Positions 1-7,404 of a DNA stretch of 13,921 nucleotides are shown here, one piece after another. The DNA is from JANXQG01 sp037147235. GTDB taxonomy: Bacteria; Planctomycetota; Planctomycetia; Pirellulales; Thermoguttaceae. Under the pieces are notes generated by a model. It searched no databases and was not told the origin of the DNA. It saw only the letters and a list, made by a program, of their open reading frames with translations. The number at the start of each line of letters is the position of its first letter. The first letter of the stretch is position 1. The DNA lies in NCBI GenBank assembly GCA_037147235.1, contig JBAWVO010000172.1, forward strand, positions 1 to 13,921, given 5' to 3'. Made by a program: the position numbers and the translations under genes.

Positions 1-519
1 GATGGTGACTCCTTCCGACCACGTTCCGTCGAGGTTGTTCGTGCGGAGGGGTTGGTTGCCGTTGTCGAGGCCATAGAGGGTGAGGGTTTTCCCGATGTCC
101 TCCGGGGTGGACGGGTAGGCCCGGACGAGCCTTCCGTCGCCAAAGATGGTGTTGTAGGTGGGGACCCGGCCCTTGTCGAGCGCCGCAGTGTCCCCGTGGC
201 TATTACCGAATTCCGAACGGTAGCCGCGTGGCTCCATGAACTGATACCAGAGATTGTGCAGGGGCACCACGCGCTCGCCGCCATGAGACCACGACCGCCG
301 GCACCAGTTCAGCTTGCGGATTTGGCCGACGTAGCGCGGCCAGACGACGCAGCCCCGGCGCACACAGGTTTGCATGGGCACGACGGTTCCCGGCCAGTCA
401 CCCCGGCGCAAGAGGCGGCGGATGGCTTCGTTGACGATGTCGGCGAAGTCTGAGGAAGCCGGGTTGACGCCCGCGACCTTGGCGACCGAAGAGGTTTGGA
501 TGTCGTAGTAGGTGAGCAT
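1..519 (-). CDS. Virion/tail-type structural protein, C-terminus cut by window edge
   Basis: The frame is open from an ATG at 519 down to base 1, so the first 173 residues are present and the C-terminus lies outside the window. It begins MLTYYDIQTSSVAKVAG, followed by a helical stretch with VNEAIRRLLRRGDWPGTV (about residues 29-46) and then a strand-rich part with CVRRGCVVWPRYVGQIRKLNW (about 52-72) and LVRAYPSTPEDIGKTLTLYG (about 131-150). A helix of the form 'NEA...L..RG.W' followed by beta structure resembles small neck or tail-tube adaptor proteins of short-tailed phages (T7 gp11-like role). This is general resemblance, not a confident family match. It starts 3 bases after the stop of the LamG tail gene, so it is the next gene of the same leftward operon. 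No SD precedes the ATG. The coding assignment is firm; the function is tentative. Confidence 0.75.
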   Translation of the reverse strand, partial: MLTYYDIQTSSVAKVAGVNPASSDFADIVNEAIRRLLRRGDWPGTVVPMQTCVRRGCVVWPRYVGQIRKLNWCRRSWSHGGERVVPLHNLWYQFMEPRGYRSEFGNSHGDTAALDKGRVPTYNTIFGDGRLVRAYPSTPEDIGKTLTLYGLDNGNQPLRTNNLDGTWSEGVTI

Positions 520-522
520 AGG

Positions 523-2049
523 TCAAGGGGGCAGGACGATTGGCCAAGTGCGGCCCGCGCCGCCGTTGTAGAGGTAGGCGACTTCAACGGAAGTAAATCT
601 GGATTGAGCGTTGAAAGCAATTTCATCCAGCAACAAGTAATTGACGGTTCCTGATCCGGGATAATACACACTCACTTCAACGTCGTAACGATCTGTCGCC
701 CTTGCTGGAATTCCAGAGTCGTGGGTCAATTCAGGTCCGTTATTGATGGAAATCCCAACCTTGTCCACATCGAAGAAAAGATGAACAAAATTCCAAGTAT
801 CGAATGGCAACGAAATTAAACCATCCAAAACCCAAGTTTTTGAAACGAAAACATCGGAACCGTCAAGGTATCCGTAATCAAGAGAAAGATAGGGTGGTGT
901 AGGGCTGAAAGATAATCTGGATGTAAAAAGAACATGAAGGAAATTTGCTGTGCAAAAACGTATTCCGTAATTAGGGATGCCCTCAGCGGACAGCGGTTTT
1001 ATCCAAAACACCAAAGACAATCCACCCCCGCTTCCAGTTTGACTGAGAAGTGTGTAAAAAGATATATAATGAAAATCATCAGTGGCGTTTGCTAAATAAG
1101 ACCATCCCGTATTCAACTGTGGAGCGGTTCTGACAGGATAAACACAATTCCCGTACAGTCCGGGTTGTGAAGCAAATGAAACTCCATCAGTCCAAGGGTT
1201 AAGCGGGGTTCCATTGATGCTGTCTAATCTTTTAACATCGATTCCCGCCTCATCCATATTCCAGTATGCATCAATCACAGATTTGGCCACCACCAAAACC
1301 GTGAACGACTTGGACGCCGAATCGCCCGCAGGGGTGACGATCTTCAGGGTGAACGTGAACGGCCCCGGCACCGTAGTCGTGCCTGAAATCGTGACGGTCG
1401 CCCCGTCGCCGGACAGCGAAAGCCCGTCTGGCAAGGCCCCGCTGGTGACGGACCAAACATTGCCGGACCCCGCCACCGTGCCCCCAACCGCCGTGACTGA
1501 GGCTGACACCGCCGCGTTGAACGCCAGTTCGCTGGGCAGAATGCTTCCCATGCAAACCTTGTGAGCCTGCGCCTGCGAGTCAGCGAATTTCTGGGCCGCC
1601 AGATTGGCCGCGCTTTGGCTCTTGGCGGTGAACAACCCCGCCCGCACCGTGAAAGTGAAATGAGTACCGTCAGGGCAAACCGCATCGCCCTGGCGCTCAG
1701 AATTGAAATAGAGCGGGCGGGACAGAGGCGGCAACGGATTCTGCGAGCCGCCACCTTGCCCGCATTCTTGGGCAAAGGTGTTCTGGCACTGCTGATCCAA
1801 GGTCGCTGCCAACACCGCCAGATTGTCCCCTGTGACGTAATCAGCCGAAAGGACGTGCCCGCAGCAGTCGTAATACAGCCTGCCTCCCTGAAGGGCGGTG
1901 CCCGTCTGGTCAATGAAGCAGTTTTGAGATGGAGGGCAAATCAGGAAGTACGGATAGGACGGGTCCCCGGTGAGGGTGGCGAGATACGGGTCATCCGGCA
2001 AGGCGATGATGGCCGCGCCGCACCCCCGACATGGTAGCGTCTCAATCAT
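523..2049 (-). CDS. Modular tail/adhesin protein: Cys-rich N-terminus, Ig-like domain, LamG-like domain
   Basis: A 508-residue protein, probably a tail tip or fibre component that binds the host surface. I chose the ATG at 2049 because it overlaps the upstream stop as ATGA; a longer frame reaches 2139 but would overlap that gene by about 90 bases. The N-terminus has many cysteines (7, 10, 38, 44, 62, 63, 88, 96, 125, 166). Within it, the stretch from VCPDGTHFTFTVRAGLF to HKVC (about 124-166) resembles the repeat module known as DUF5977. Residues about 175-255 form a putative bacterial Ig-like (He_PIG-type) domain with the signature SGALPDGLSLSGDGATVTISG and a closing SKSFTVLV strand. Residues about 258-505 look like a concanavalin/LamG jelly-roll (YWNMDEAG, SLVFWIKP, WNFVHLFFDVD, LLLDEIAFN). 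The LamG part is distinctly AT-richer than the rest, suggesting separate acquisition. No SD is visible; translation is probably coupled. The domain calls are by eye. Confidence 0.85.
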   Translation of the reverse strand: MIETLPCRGCGAAIIALPDDPYLATLTGDPSYPYFLICPPSQNCFIDQTGTALQGGRLYYDCCGHVLSADYVTGDNLAVLAATLDQQCQNTFAQECGQGGGSQNPLPPLSRPLYFNSERQGDAVCPDGTHFTFTVRAGLFTAKSQSAANLAAQKFADSQAQAHKVCMGSILPSELAFNAAVSASVTAVGGTVAGSGNVWSVTSGALPDGLSLSGDGATVTISGTTTVPGPFTFTLKIVTPAGDSASKSFTVLVVAKSVIDAYWNMDEAGIDVKRLDSINGTPLNPWTDGVSFASQPGLYGNCVYPVRTAPQLNTGWSYLANATDDFHYISFYTLLSQTGSGGGLSLVFWIKPLSAEGIPNYGIRFCTANFLHVLFTSRLSFSPTPPYLSLDYGYLDGSDVFVSKTWVLDGLISLPFDTWNFVHLFFDVDKVGISINNGPELTHDSGIPARATDRYDVEVSVYYPGSGTVNYLLLDEIAFNAQSRFTSVEVAYLYNGGAGRTWPIVLPP

Positions 2050-4106
2050 GGCACTGGGCAGAATGGCCGCACCGACTGCGGCGCGAACGACGGTTGCGGG
2101 ATGGTGACGGCCTTGAACCGGGCACCGACGAAGGTGCAATGGCCTTGGATAACGATGCGGATTTGGAACGTGTAGGCTTCGCGCAAGGGTCGGTTGTTGC
2201 TGGCGTCGTACACGTTGGCCGGGGGCTCGCCCAACCCCATGCGTGGCCGAAAACCCGGCTGACTATTGACCGGGGTGGTGTCCTGGCACTCGCACCATGC
2301 GAACCACGGTATCCAAGCCGGATATTGGTCCGGCTTGTAGTAGACGTCGAAACAGACGGTCCCAACCAAGTCTTCCACCTGAATCTCGCCGTCCAGCAGG
2401 CGCAAGAGTTGACGACCCCGAATGTCTTCCTGCCCGAACTTGAGCGAGGCGGAATCGAAACGGAAGGTGATGGGAATGGACGTAGCCCCGTTCTGGTCGG
2501 CCAGATTGGCGTAGTTGTCCTTCAAAATCTCCCAAAGCTCAATGGCGGTGATGTTGTCATTCCAGACGAAGGCGAAAGCCCGCTCCACGTCATTGAAGTC
2601 GCCCAGCACGAGGGACAGGACGTTCAGCCCGTTCCAGATGCCCGAGTCATAGACGCTGGGCAGCTTCCCCCGCAGGGACGACACCGGATCGAAGTTAAGG
2701 GGCACGAGGCCCTTCCAAAACACCCCATGCGGCCCGGCAATGGGGTGGGTCGTGAGCAAGTATCGGTTGTCGAACACGATGGCGGAGGCGAACCGCAGTA
2801 GTCCCGGATCGTCCAGACCCAGCACGTTAGACACTTCTTCGCTGATGGGCGTGTTCCCCCAGACGTTGAAATCCCGCCTGCCCAGAATCAAAGACCGAAG
2901 CCCGTCAATAGACCTGAACATCAAGTCACCGTTCTCAACGACGGTAGAGTCCTGCCCCTTACCGCCGTTGGTAATGAGGGCCTCGGTTAAAATCGGGTTG
3001 GTCATGGACTGCCACGTCAGGCGGTCCACGGGGGCGTTGCAGGAAAACACGTTGGTCGCGGTGAGCACCTGAAGCGGCCCTTGGCCAAGCGACATGTCGA
3101 GGTTGGCAATGAACCGCATGGCCGAAATACTGCCCAAGGGTCCCGGCACCGAAAACGTCCCCCCGCCGACGATGTAGAGGTTCTCGGTGATGTAGAGCAC
3201 GGCATCCCGGTAGTTCTGGGCGGGCGTGCCGGAAGCCCCGCCCCGGATGTCCCCGGCCAGGAACTGCTTGCCGTCAATCAGGCTGATCCATACCCGGCCA
3301 CGCCCATAGACCCCCATGCGCCCCGGCGGCAACTGGAATCCGATTTGGTTCACCCAAGTCACCATTGAGGTGGTAGGGATTTCAACCCCGATGGGTCCGG
3401 CGTTGACGTTCATCAAGTCCACGTTCAGACCGGTGATCTTCTGCACGGCGAACATGCCGAACGTGCCAATGGTGATGACACTTCCAACGTAGAGATTCGT
3501 GACGGCGGAAAAAGGCACCGCCAGCACCGTGCTATTGACGGCGGGAATGATGAAGCTCGCGGTGGTGCTGGTGGCATACCCGATGGACCTTGCCCAGTTC
3601 GACCGGACACACTTCTTCCCCCCTGGGTCAGTGACCCCGCCCCAGCTTGGGAAGTTGACGTTGAAGAATATCGGGTTGTTGATGCCGTCGTTCCAGATGA
3701 TCCACTTCTCAGCCGGAAACAGCCAATGCTGGTCAGCGTTGGCGTCTTGATGGGTGGCCGCATCGGAAACCTGCCGGACAATGATGGTGACGCCGTTGAT
3801 GCTGCAATCGTAAAGCACCCCTGAAATCGCCACCACCAGCCCCTGGGGGCCGTTGTCGGGAATGTAGAACTCCCGCCCCTGGAACTTGCCCGACTCGAAA
3901 GCGGCCTGCACAGCGGGCGTCTCGAAACTGAGAGTCCGCTTCACGTAAACCGGACGATGGTGGGCGAAGTCATCCCGCACGGTGACGTTGACCGCCCCGG
4001 AGAGGGTCGTCCGGGGCAGCTTCAGCGGCGATCGAGTCTGGTTCACCCCGCCGTCGAAGTCCTCCAGGAAATCGAACAAATCAACCGGCTTGAAGTCAAC
4101 GCCCAT
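2046..4106 (-). CDS. Nozzle/tail-tube-like virion structural protein
   Basis: A 686-residue protein starting MGVDFKPVDLFDFLEDFDGG. The N-terminal pattern 'DGGVNQTRSPLKLPRTTLSGAVNV...RPVYVKRTLSF' (about residues 18-61) is the kind of start seen in phage proteins that carry a 'GG.....SP..L......N.....G...RPG' opening, such as T7 gp12-type tail tubular B or nozzle proteins. The rest is strand-rich, with Trp/Gly turns (AEKWIIWNDGINNPIFF, GRMGVYGRGRVWISLIDG, NGDLMFRSIDGLRSL) that would suit a beta-propeller. Residues after about 480 read as a second beta-rich region ending in a Pro/Phe-rich tail. It starts 2 bases after the jelly-roll head gene stops and ends by ATGA overlap with the LamG gene, so it belongs to the tail operon. 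A structural role is likely. The nozzle assignment rests on general pattern, length and context only. Confidence 0.85.
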   Translation of the reverse strand: MGVDFKPVDLFDFLEDFDGGVNQTRSPLKLPRTTLSGAVNVTVRDDFAHHRPVYVKRTLSFETPAVQAAFESGKFQGREFYIPDNGPQGLVVAISGVLYDCSINGVTIIVRQVSDAATHQDANADQHWLFPAEKWIIWNDGINNPIFFNVNFPSWGGVTDPGGKKCVRSNWARSIGYATSTTASFIIPAVNSTVLAVPFSAVTNLYVGSVITIGTFGMFAVQKITGLNVDLMNVNAGPIGVEIPTTSMVTWVNQIGFQLPPGRMGVYGRGRVWISLIDGKQFLAGDIRGGASGTPAQNYRDAVLYITENLYIVGGGTFSVPGPLGSISAMRFIANLDMSLGQGPLQVLTATNVFSCNAPVDRLTWQSMTNPILTEALITNGGKGQDSTVVENGDLMFRSIDGLRSLILGRRDFNVWGNTPISEEVSNVLGLDDPGLLRFASAIVFDNRYLLTTHPIAGPHGVFWKGLVPLNFDPVSSLRGKLPSVYDSGIWNGLNVLSLVLGDFNDVERAFAFVWNDNITAIELWEILKDNYANLADQNGATSIPITFRFDSASLKFGQEDIRGRQLLRLLDGEIQVEDLVGTVCFDVYYKPDQYPAWIPWFAWCECQDTTPVNSQPGFRPRMGLGEPPANVYDASNNRPLREAYTFQIRIVIQGHCTFVGARFKAVTIPQPSFAPQSVRPFCPVP

Positions 4107-4108
4107 GC

Positions 4109-4498
4109 TCAGAAGAGTTTGAGGGCCACTAGATCGGACTCGTTGGCGAACACCGCGCCGCCGCCAGCATGGTTGTCAGGCTGGGCGGTAATGTTCGCCT
4201 GAAGCTGAATCTCGTCCCCTACGGTCGCAGTGGTGTAGGCGAAGAACGGAAGCACGATGATAGGAAGGGTGTAGGTTCTGGTCGTCATTGTGTCCAGCCC
4301 AAGATAGGCCGTCACGGGGGTAGGTTGAGGGGTGGTCAAATCGGCGGGCGTATTGTTCACCCGAGCGAGCTTGGCCGTGATGATTTGGTTGGCGGCGTAG
4401 CTGGCGTCATTCACATCCACCCTGAGCCGAGCAAAAATGAGGTAGGTCCCCGCCGTCGCCAGCGTGATCTGGCTGGACAGCATCATCGCAAACGCCAC
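4109..4498 (-). CDS. Jelly-roll (C1q/TNF-like) head domain, possibly 3' part of the collagen-like gene
   Basis: The frame codes for 129 residues if the GTG at 4498 is used. The pattern SSQITLATAGTYLIFARLRVDVND, then YTLPIIVLPFFAYTTATVGDEIQLQ and VFANESDLVALKLF, fits the strand order of a trimeric C1q/TNF-like or tail-fibre tip jelly roll, in which a 'aGtY.i.a.v' strand and a final 'L.a.kL' strand are typical. The frame is the same as that of the collagen-like peptide just upstream, and only the triplets TAA, CTG, GAC separate that peptide from the GTG. No SD precedes the GTG or the later ATG at 4486. The head may therefore be expressed by stop readthrough or reinitiation, or it may be a broken 3' half of one gene. 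That it is coding is likely; the start is uncertain. Confidence 0.6.
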   Translation of the reverse strand: MAFAMMLSSQITLATAGTYLIFARLRVDVNDASYAANQIITAKLARVNNTPADLTTPQPTPVTAYLGLDTMTTRTYTLPIIVLPFFAYTTATVGDEIQLQANITAQPDNHAGGGAVFANESDLVALKLF

Positions 4499-4504
4499 GT
4501 CCAG

Positions 4505-4687
4505 TTATTGCGGCGCACCCACCCCGTAGATCGCCACCGGCGCGGCCAGCGTCCCGCCCCCCGGCCCGGCAGGCCCCTGCGGCCCGGTCGCCCCGGCTGG
4601 CCCCACCGGACCCGTCGCGCCAGGGATACCGGGAATGTTCACCGTTTGCGGGGTCGTGCAACATGGCGTGCAAGGTGTTGGGCTCAT
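4505..4687 (-). CDS. Short collagen-like stalk protein ending at an in-frame TAA
   Basis: A 60-residue frame starting MSPTPCTPCCTTPQTVNIPG, with a Cys/Pro/Thr-rich leader (Cys 6, 9, 10) and then Gly-X-Y triplets (GIPGATGPVGPAGATGPQGP and on to about residue 45), followed by LAAPVAIYGVGAPQ and TAA. Collagen-like triplets form trimeric stalks in phage tail fibres, and Cys clusters can lock such trimers. Stalks of this type are normally followed in the same protein by a globular trimeric head. Here that head-like sequence continues in the same frame right after the stop. This is the first gene of the leftward tail operon, facing the divergent control region; no SD is visible before the ATG. It may be a real short product, or the 5' half of an interrupted gene of about 192 codons. 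Confidence 0.65.
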   Translation of the reverse strand: MSPTPCTPCCTTPQTVNIPGIPGATGPVGPAGATGPQGPAGPGGGTLAAPVAIYGVGAPQ

Positions 4688-4767
4688 AAAATCATATCTG
4701 TTGACATTTTCAAGCCAAAAGGCTACCAGTTGACATGCGCCTATTCGCGTTAAAAGTCAACCGTTAA
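4688..4767. promoter_or_regulatory. Divergent intergenic control region with GTTGACAT repeats
   Basis: This 80-base region separates the leftward tail operon from the rightward packaging operon and is AT-richer than its surroundings. It holds two direct copies of GTTGACAT at 4700-4707 and 4729-4736, a 12-base palindrome AGCCAAAAGGCT at 4713-4724 between them, and an inverted GTCAAC at 4756-4761. Each direct copy contains TTGACA, a perfect -35 consensus for rightward sigma-70 transcription (4701-4706 and 4730-4735). The matching -10 elements are poor (TACCAG at 4724, TAAAAG at 4751). It could hold promoters, an operator, or both; no transcript evidence is available from sequence alone. Confidence 0.45.
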
Positions 4768-6576
4768 GTGAAATCCGCGTATAACACATTGTATCCAGAC
4801 ACATGGTCGGACTTGGCCATCGAGTTCAACGCCATCGTGTCCGGCGGCCACTGGCTGAACGCGAAAGGCCAGAAGTGCGGTCTCGGCCTGTTCGGCCATT
4901 TCATGGCGGCCCGAAAGCTCATCTGGCCAGAACGCTATCGGCACGAATGGACCGACTTGCTCTATCGGAACTTCATCGAAAACGATATTACGATTTGCAT
5001 GGGCGCGGCAAGTACGTCTAAAACTTCCCACGCCTCAGAATACGTCCTGATTCGCTACTGGACCGCCCCATCAAACACCCTGGTCGTCGTTTCCACGATT
5101 GACATGGACAAGCTCGATACGGGCGTTTTCGGTGAGATCAAAATGCTCTGGGAAAAAGGCCGTGACCGATACCCTTGGCTGGATGGAAACCTGCTCGAAC
5201 ACCGCCGATTCATCTCCAGCGACAACATCGAAGAGGGAGACGTGCGTGATTTCCGCCGTGGCGTGATTGGAAAACCTGTGTACGTAGGAGGGCGTTGGGT
5301 CGGCCTGGGGAAGCTCGCTGGCACCAAACAGGAAAACATAATTTTCCTGGCGGACGAGTTGCAATTCATGGCTGAAACTTTTATTGGATCCTGGCCGAAC
5401 CTGTTTTCCAACGGCAATGTAAAAATCATCGGCAGTGGCAATCCCAAGCACGATCCCGACGACCAGCTTGGCATTGCGGCGGAACCGAAAGAAGGTTGGG
5501 CCAGTGTGGGCGAGCCGTTGGTCACGACGACCTGGAAGACGCGGCACATGGGCGGGGTGTGCGTCAACTTGGTTGGCACCGATTCGCCGAACTTCCGGGC
5601 GGTGGCCAAGGGTCTGCGGGAGCCCTACCCCAAGCTGATTGGCCCCCGGTACGCCGAACGCATCGCTCACGATTGGGGCGCGGACTCGCCGCAGTATTAC
5701 AGCCAAGTCAAAGGCGTGATGCGGATTGACATGGCGGTGAAGCGCGTTATCACCCGAATGCTCTGCCGAGAGCATGGGGCGCTTGGGAAGGTGATTTGGT
5801 CCGGGAAGCCCACGACCAAGGTAATGGGCATTGACCCGTCCTACGGCGGCGGGGACGCCTGCATCGAAGTAATCATCGAATGGGGTGAGGACGTTTCAGG
5901 TGTAGAGATCGTCCGCGTAGCGTCCTGGAAGCAGATCAAGCTGAACATCTCGAAAGACAAGTCGGTGGAGGACCAGATAGCCGACGTGGTGTTTGAGGAC
6001 CTTGAACGCGAGAAAATCCCATTCCAGAACTGCTTTTATGACCCCTATGGCAAGGGAACTATGGGTTTTGCATTCTCACGGCGCTTCCCGCAGGGGCGGT
6101 CTCCCATTCCAGTGGACAGCGGAGGTAAGCCCACCCCGCGCCCGGTGCGGGCGGGCCTGTTTGTGGATGAGTCGGACAGCTTTGGAATCACGACCAAGCG
6201 GCTGAAGCGGTGCGACGAGCACTACTCGAAATTCGTATCGGAGGCATGGTTCTCGGTGCGCTACGTGATTGAGGCGGGCCAGATGCGCGAGTTCCCTGAG
6301 AGCATCATGCTTGAAATGTGCGGGCGCAAATACGACACGGTGGCGGGCAACAAGATCGAGGTTGAGCCCAAGGACGAAATGAAGGACCGGGGACTGAAGA
6401 GTCCGAACCAAGCCGATGCACTTTGCGTAGCCCTCGAAGGCGCACGCCAGCGCGGATTCAAGATCGGACAACTGAGCAACTCGGTTGTGAAAGAGACGGA
6501 AGAGGATGATTTCTTCGCCGAGGAAGCCAAGAAGTGGAAGGACACCATTCGGTCGAAACTGCTGAAATATGCCTAA
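4768..6576 (+). CDS. terL: Phage terminase large subunit (ATPase and nuclease)
   Basis: A 602-residue packaging motor that cuts concatemeric phage DNA and translocates it through the portal using ATP. The N-terminal ATPase shows an N-terminal LIWPERYRHEWTDLLYRNFI segment (51-70), a Walker A-like loop GAASTSKT (79-86) with Ser in place of the usual Gly before Lys, and a Walker B IIFLADE (191-197, D196 and E197). The RNase H-like nuclease follows: GIDPSYGGGD (354-363, D356), FYDPYGKG (423-430, D425) and NQADALCVALE (547-557, D550) give three acidic candidates for metal binding. The GTG at 4768 directly follows an in-frame TAA and has no SD. I keep it because the sequence before the next ATG (4903, residue 46) looks conserved for the family (GLGLFGHFMAARKLIWPE). 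Its end overlaps the next gene by 8 bases. Confidence 0.95.
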   Translation: MKSAYNTLYPDTWSDLAIEFNAIVSGGHWLNAKGQKCGLGLFGHFMAARKLIWPERYRHEWTDLLYRNFIENDITICMGAASTSKTSHASEYVLIRYWTAPSNTLVVVSTIDMDKLDTGVFGEIKMLWEKGRDRYPWLDGNLLEHRRFISSDNIEEGDVRDFRRGVIGKPVYVGGRWVGLGKLAGTKQENIIFLADELQFMAETFIGSWPNLFSNGNVKIIGSGNPKHDPDDQLGIAAEPKEGWASVGEPLVTTTWKTRHMGGVCVNLVGTDSPNFRAVAKGLREPYPKLIGPRYAERIAHDWGADSPQYYSQVKGVMRIDMAVKRVITRMLCREHGALGKVIWSGKPTTKVMGIDPSYGGGDACIEVIIEWGEDVSGVEIVRVASWKQIKLNISKDKSVEDQIADVVFEDLEREKIPFQNCFYDPYGKGTMGFAFSRRFPQGRSPIPVDSGGKPTPRPVRAGLFVDESDSFGITTKRLKRCDEHYSKFVSEAWFSVRYVIEAGQMREFPESIMLEMCGRKYDTVAGNKIEVEPKDEMKDRGLKSPNQADALCVALEGARQRGFKIGQLSNSVVKETEEDDFFAEEAKKWKDTIRSKLLKYA

Positions 6577-6889
6577 CCCCTGTAGGTTGAAAACATACGA
6601 GGTAACGCCCCCCGGAGGCTACCCCTACCTGGAGCCCGACGGCCACAAGTTCGGCTCTTCCCCCATGATCGAAGACACGGCGCGGCGCGTGGCGGCCTAC
6701 CGGGCGTCCAACGGCCGGCCCCGCGCTTCGGTGCGGGAAGCCCTTGAGGACGTGGACCAATACACTTGCGCCCGTCTGGGCAACATGGCCCAGTGGTGTC
6801 TCTGCAACGACCAAGCGGCGGGCAACGTCTCGTTCGGGCCGTCTAGCCCGATAGTCTCGCCATGTCATGGCTGCGGGGCTAAAGTTTAA
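6569..6889 (+). CDS. Small conserved-type Cys protein after the terminase, unknown function
   Basis: A 106-residue protein whose ATG overlaps the end of the terminase gene. It starts MPNPCRLKTYEVTPPGGYPY, has a central helical part with ARRVAAYRASNGRPRASVRE (about 38-57), and ends with paired cysteines: C67, C77, C79 (TCARLGNMAQWCLC) and C99, C102 (CHGCG). The Cys spacing would suit a small zinc-binding fold. I do not assign a function. Position between terminase and portal suggests a packaging or head-assembly accessory role, but this is inference from neighbourhood. Its partner in the operon before the HNH gene intervened is probably the Cys-rich gene at 7401. Confidence 0.75.
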   Translation: MPNPCRLKTYEVTPPGGYPYLEPDGHKFGSSPMIEDTARRVAAYRASNGRPRASVREALEDVDQYTCARLGNMAQWCLCNDQAAGNVSFGPSSPIVSPCHGCGAKV

Positions 6890-6903
6890 CAATAACACTC
6901 GAA

Positions 6904-7404
6904 ATGCCTTTCAAGGATCACAACGCACATTTGGCTTACCAGCGTCGGTACAATGCCCAACGCCGTGATAAAGACAGAGCCTATAGAAGCGCGAACAAAG
7001 ATCACATAAACGCTTTAAGTATAGCGCGTTATAGAGCTTGTAAGATTGAAGGAAAAACCACCCAGCAACAACGATGGTGCGCCAAAAATCCAGAGAAGGC
7101 AAGGATGCTAAATGTAAGAAATCAGGCTACCAGAAGAGCTAAAATGTCGAATGCTCCATTCGACCCGAGAGGAATAAAGAAATTTATCTCTGAAATTCGG
7201 AGAAATAAAAGTGTTCGTTGTTATTATTGCGACAGGACAATACCAGGTTCAAATGTGCATATTGATCACGTTGTAGCACTCTCTAAAGGTGGTGCTCATT
7301 CCATTTCAAATTTGTGTGCTTCATGCCCGGAATGTAATCTAGGCAAGAATTCCAAAATGATTAAAGATTGGATGAGGCTTGGTCAACAAATACTAGCGAT
7401 ATGA
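6904..7404 (+). CDS. Free-standing HNH endonuclease, probable homing-type mobile gene
   Basis: A 166-residue protein with a basic N-terminal region (about 11-80, with repeated R/K-rich helices such as YQRRYNAQRRDKDRAYRSA) that probably binds DNA, and a C-terminal HNH nuclease. The HNH core shows C106-x2-C109 (CYYC), the metal/catalytic IDHVVALSKGG (D121, H122), N136 in SISNL, the second zinc pair C141-x2-C144, and N145 and K148 in ECNLGKN. Base composition is plainly AT-richer than both neighbours, with many AGA, ATA and AAA codons, so it looks like a recent insertion. It sits 14 bases after the preceding gene and ends in ATGA overlap with the next. No SD precedes the ATG. HNH genes beside terminase genes can also assist packaging in some phages, but the composition favours a mobile endonuclease. 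Confidence 0.92.
   Translation: MPFKDHNAHLAYQRRYNAQRRDKDRAYRSANKDHINALSIARYRACKIEGKTTQQQRWCAKNPEKARMLNVRNQATRRAKMSNAPFDPRGIKKFISEIRRNKSVRCYYCDRTIPGSNVHIDHVVALSKGGAHSISNLCASCPECNLGKNSKMIKDWMRLGQQILAI

Noticed and set aside
2031..2801. Plus-strand frame of 256 codons over the nozzle-like gene
   Set aside because: It lies opposite a coherent 686-residue gene in a coupled operon, and shows no motif or start signal of its own.
4691..4720. Leftward promoter with -10 TATGAT at 4696-4691 and -35 TTGGCT
   Set aside because: The predicted start of transcription would fall at or past the ATG at 4687, and the -35 matches only four of six bases.
4169..4753. Plus-strand frame of 194 codons over the collagen and jelly-roll region
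   Set aside because: The Arg/Pro/Gly-rich translation is the reverse of the collagen repeat; the minus-strand reading has real domain patterns.
6890..7404. HNH gene inside a group I intron or intein
   Set aside because: Both flanking genes are complete with their own stop and start, so there is no split host gene to splice.
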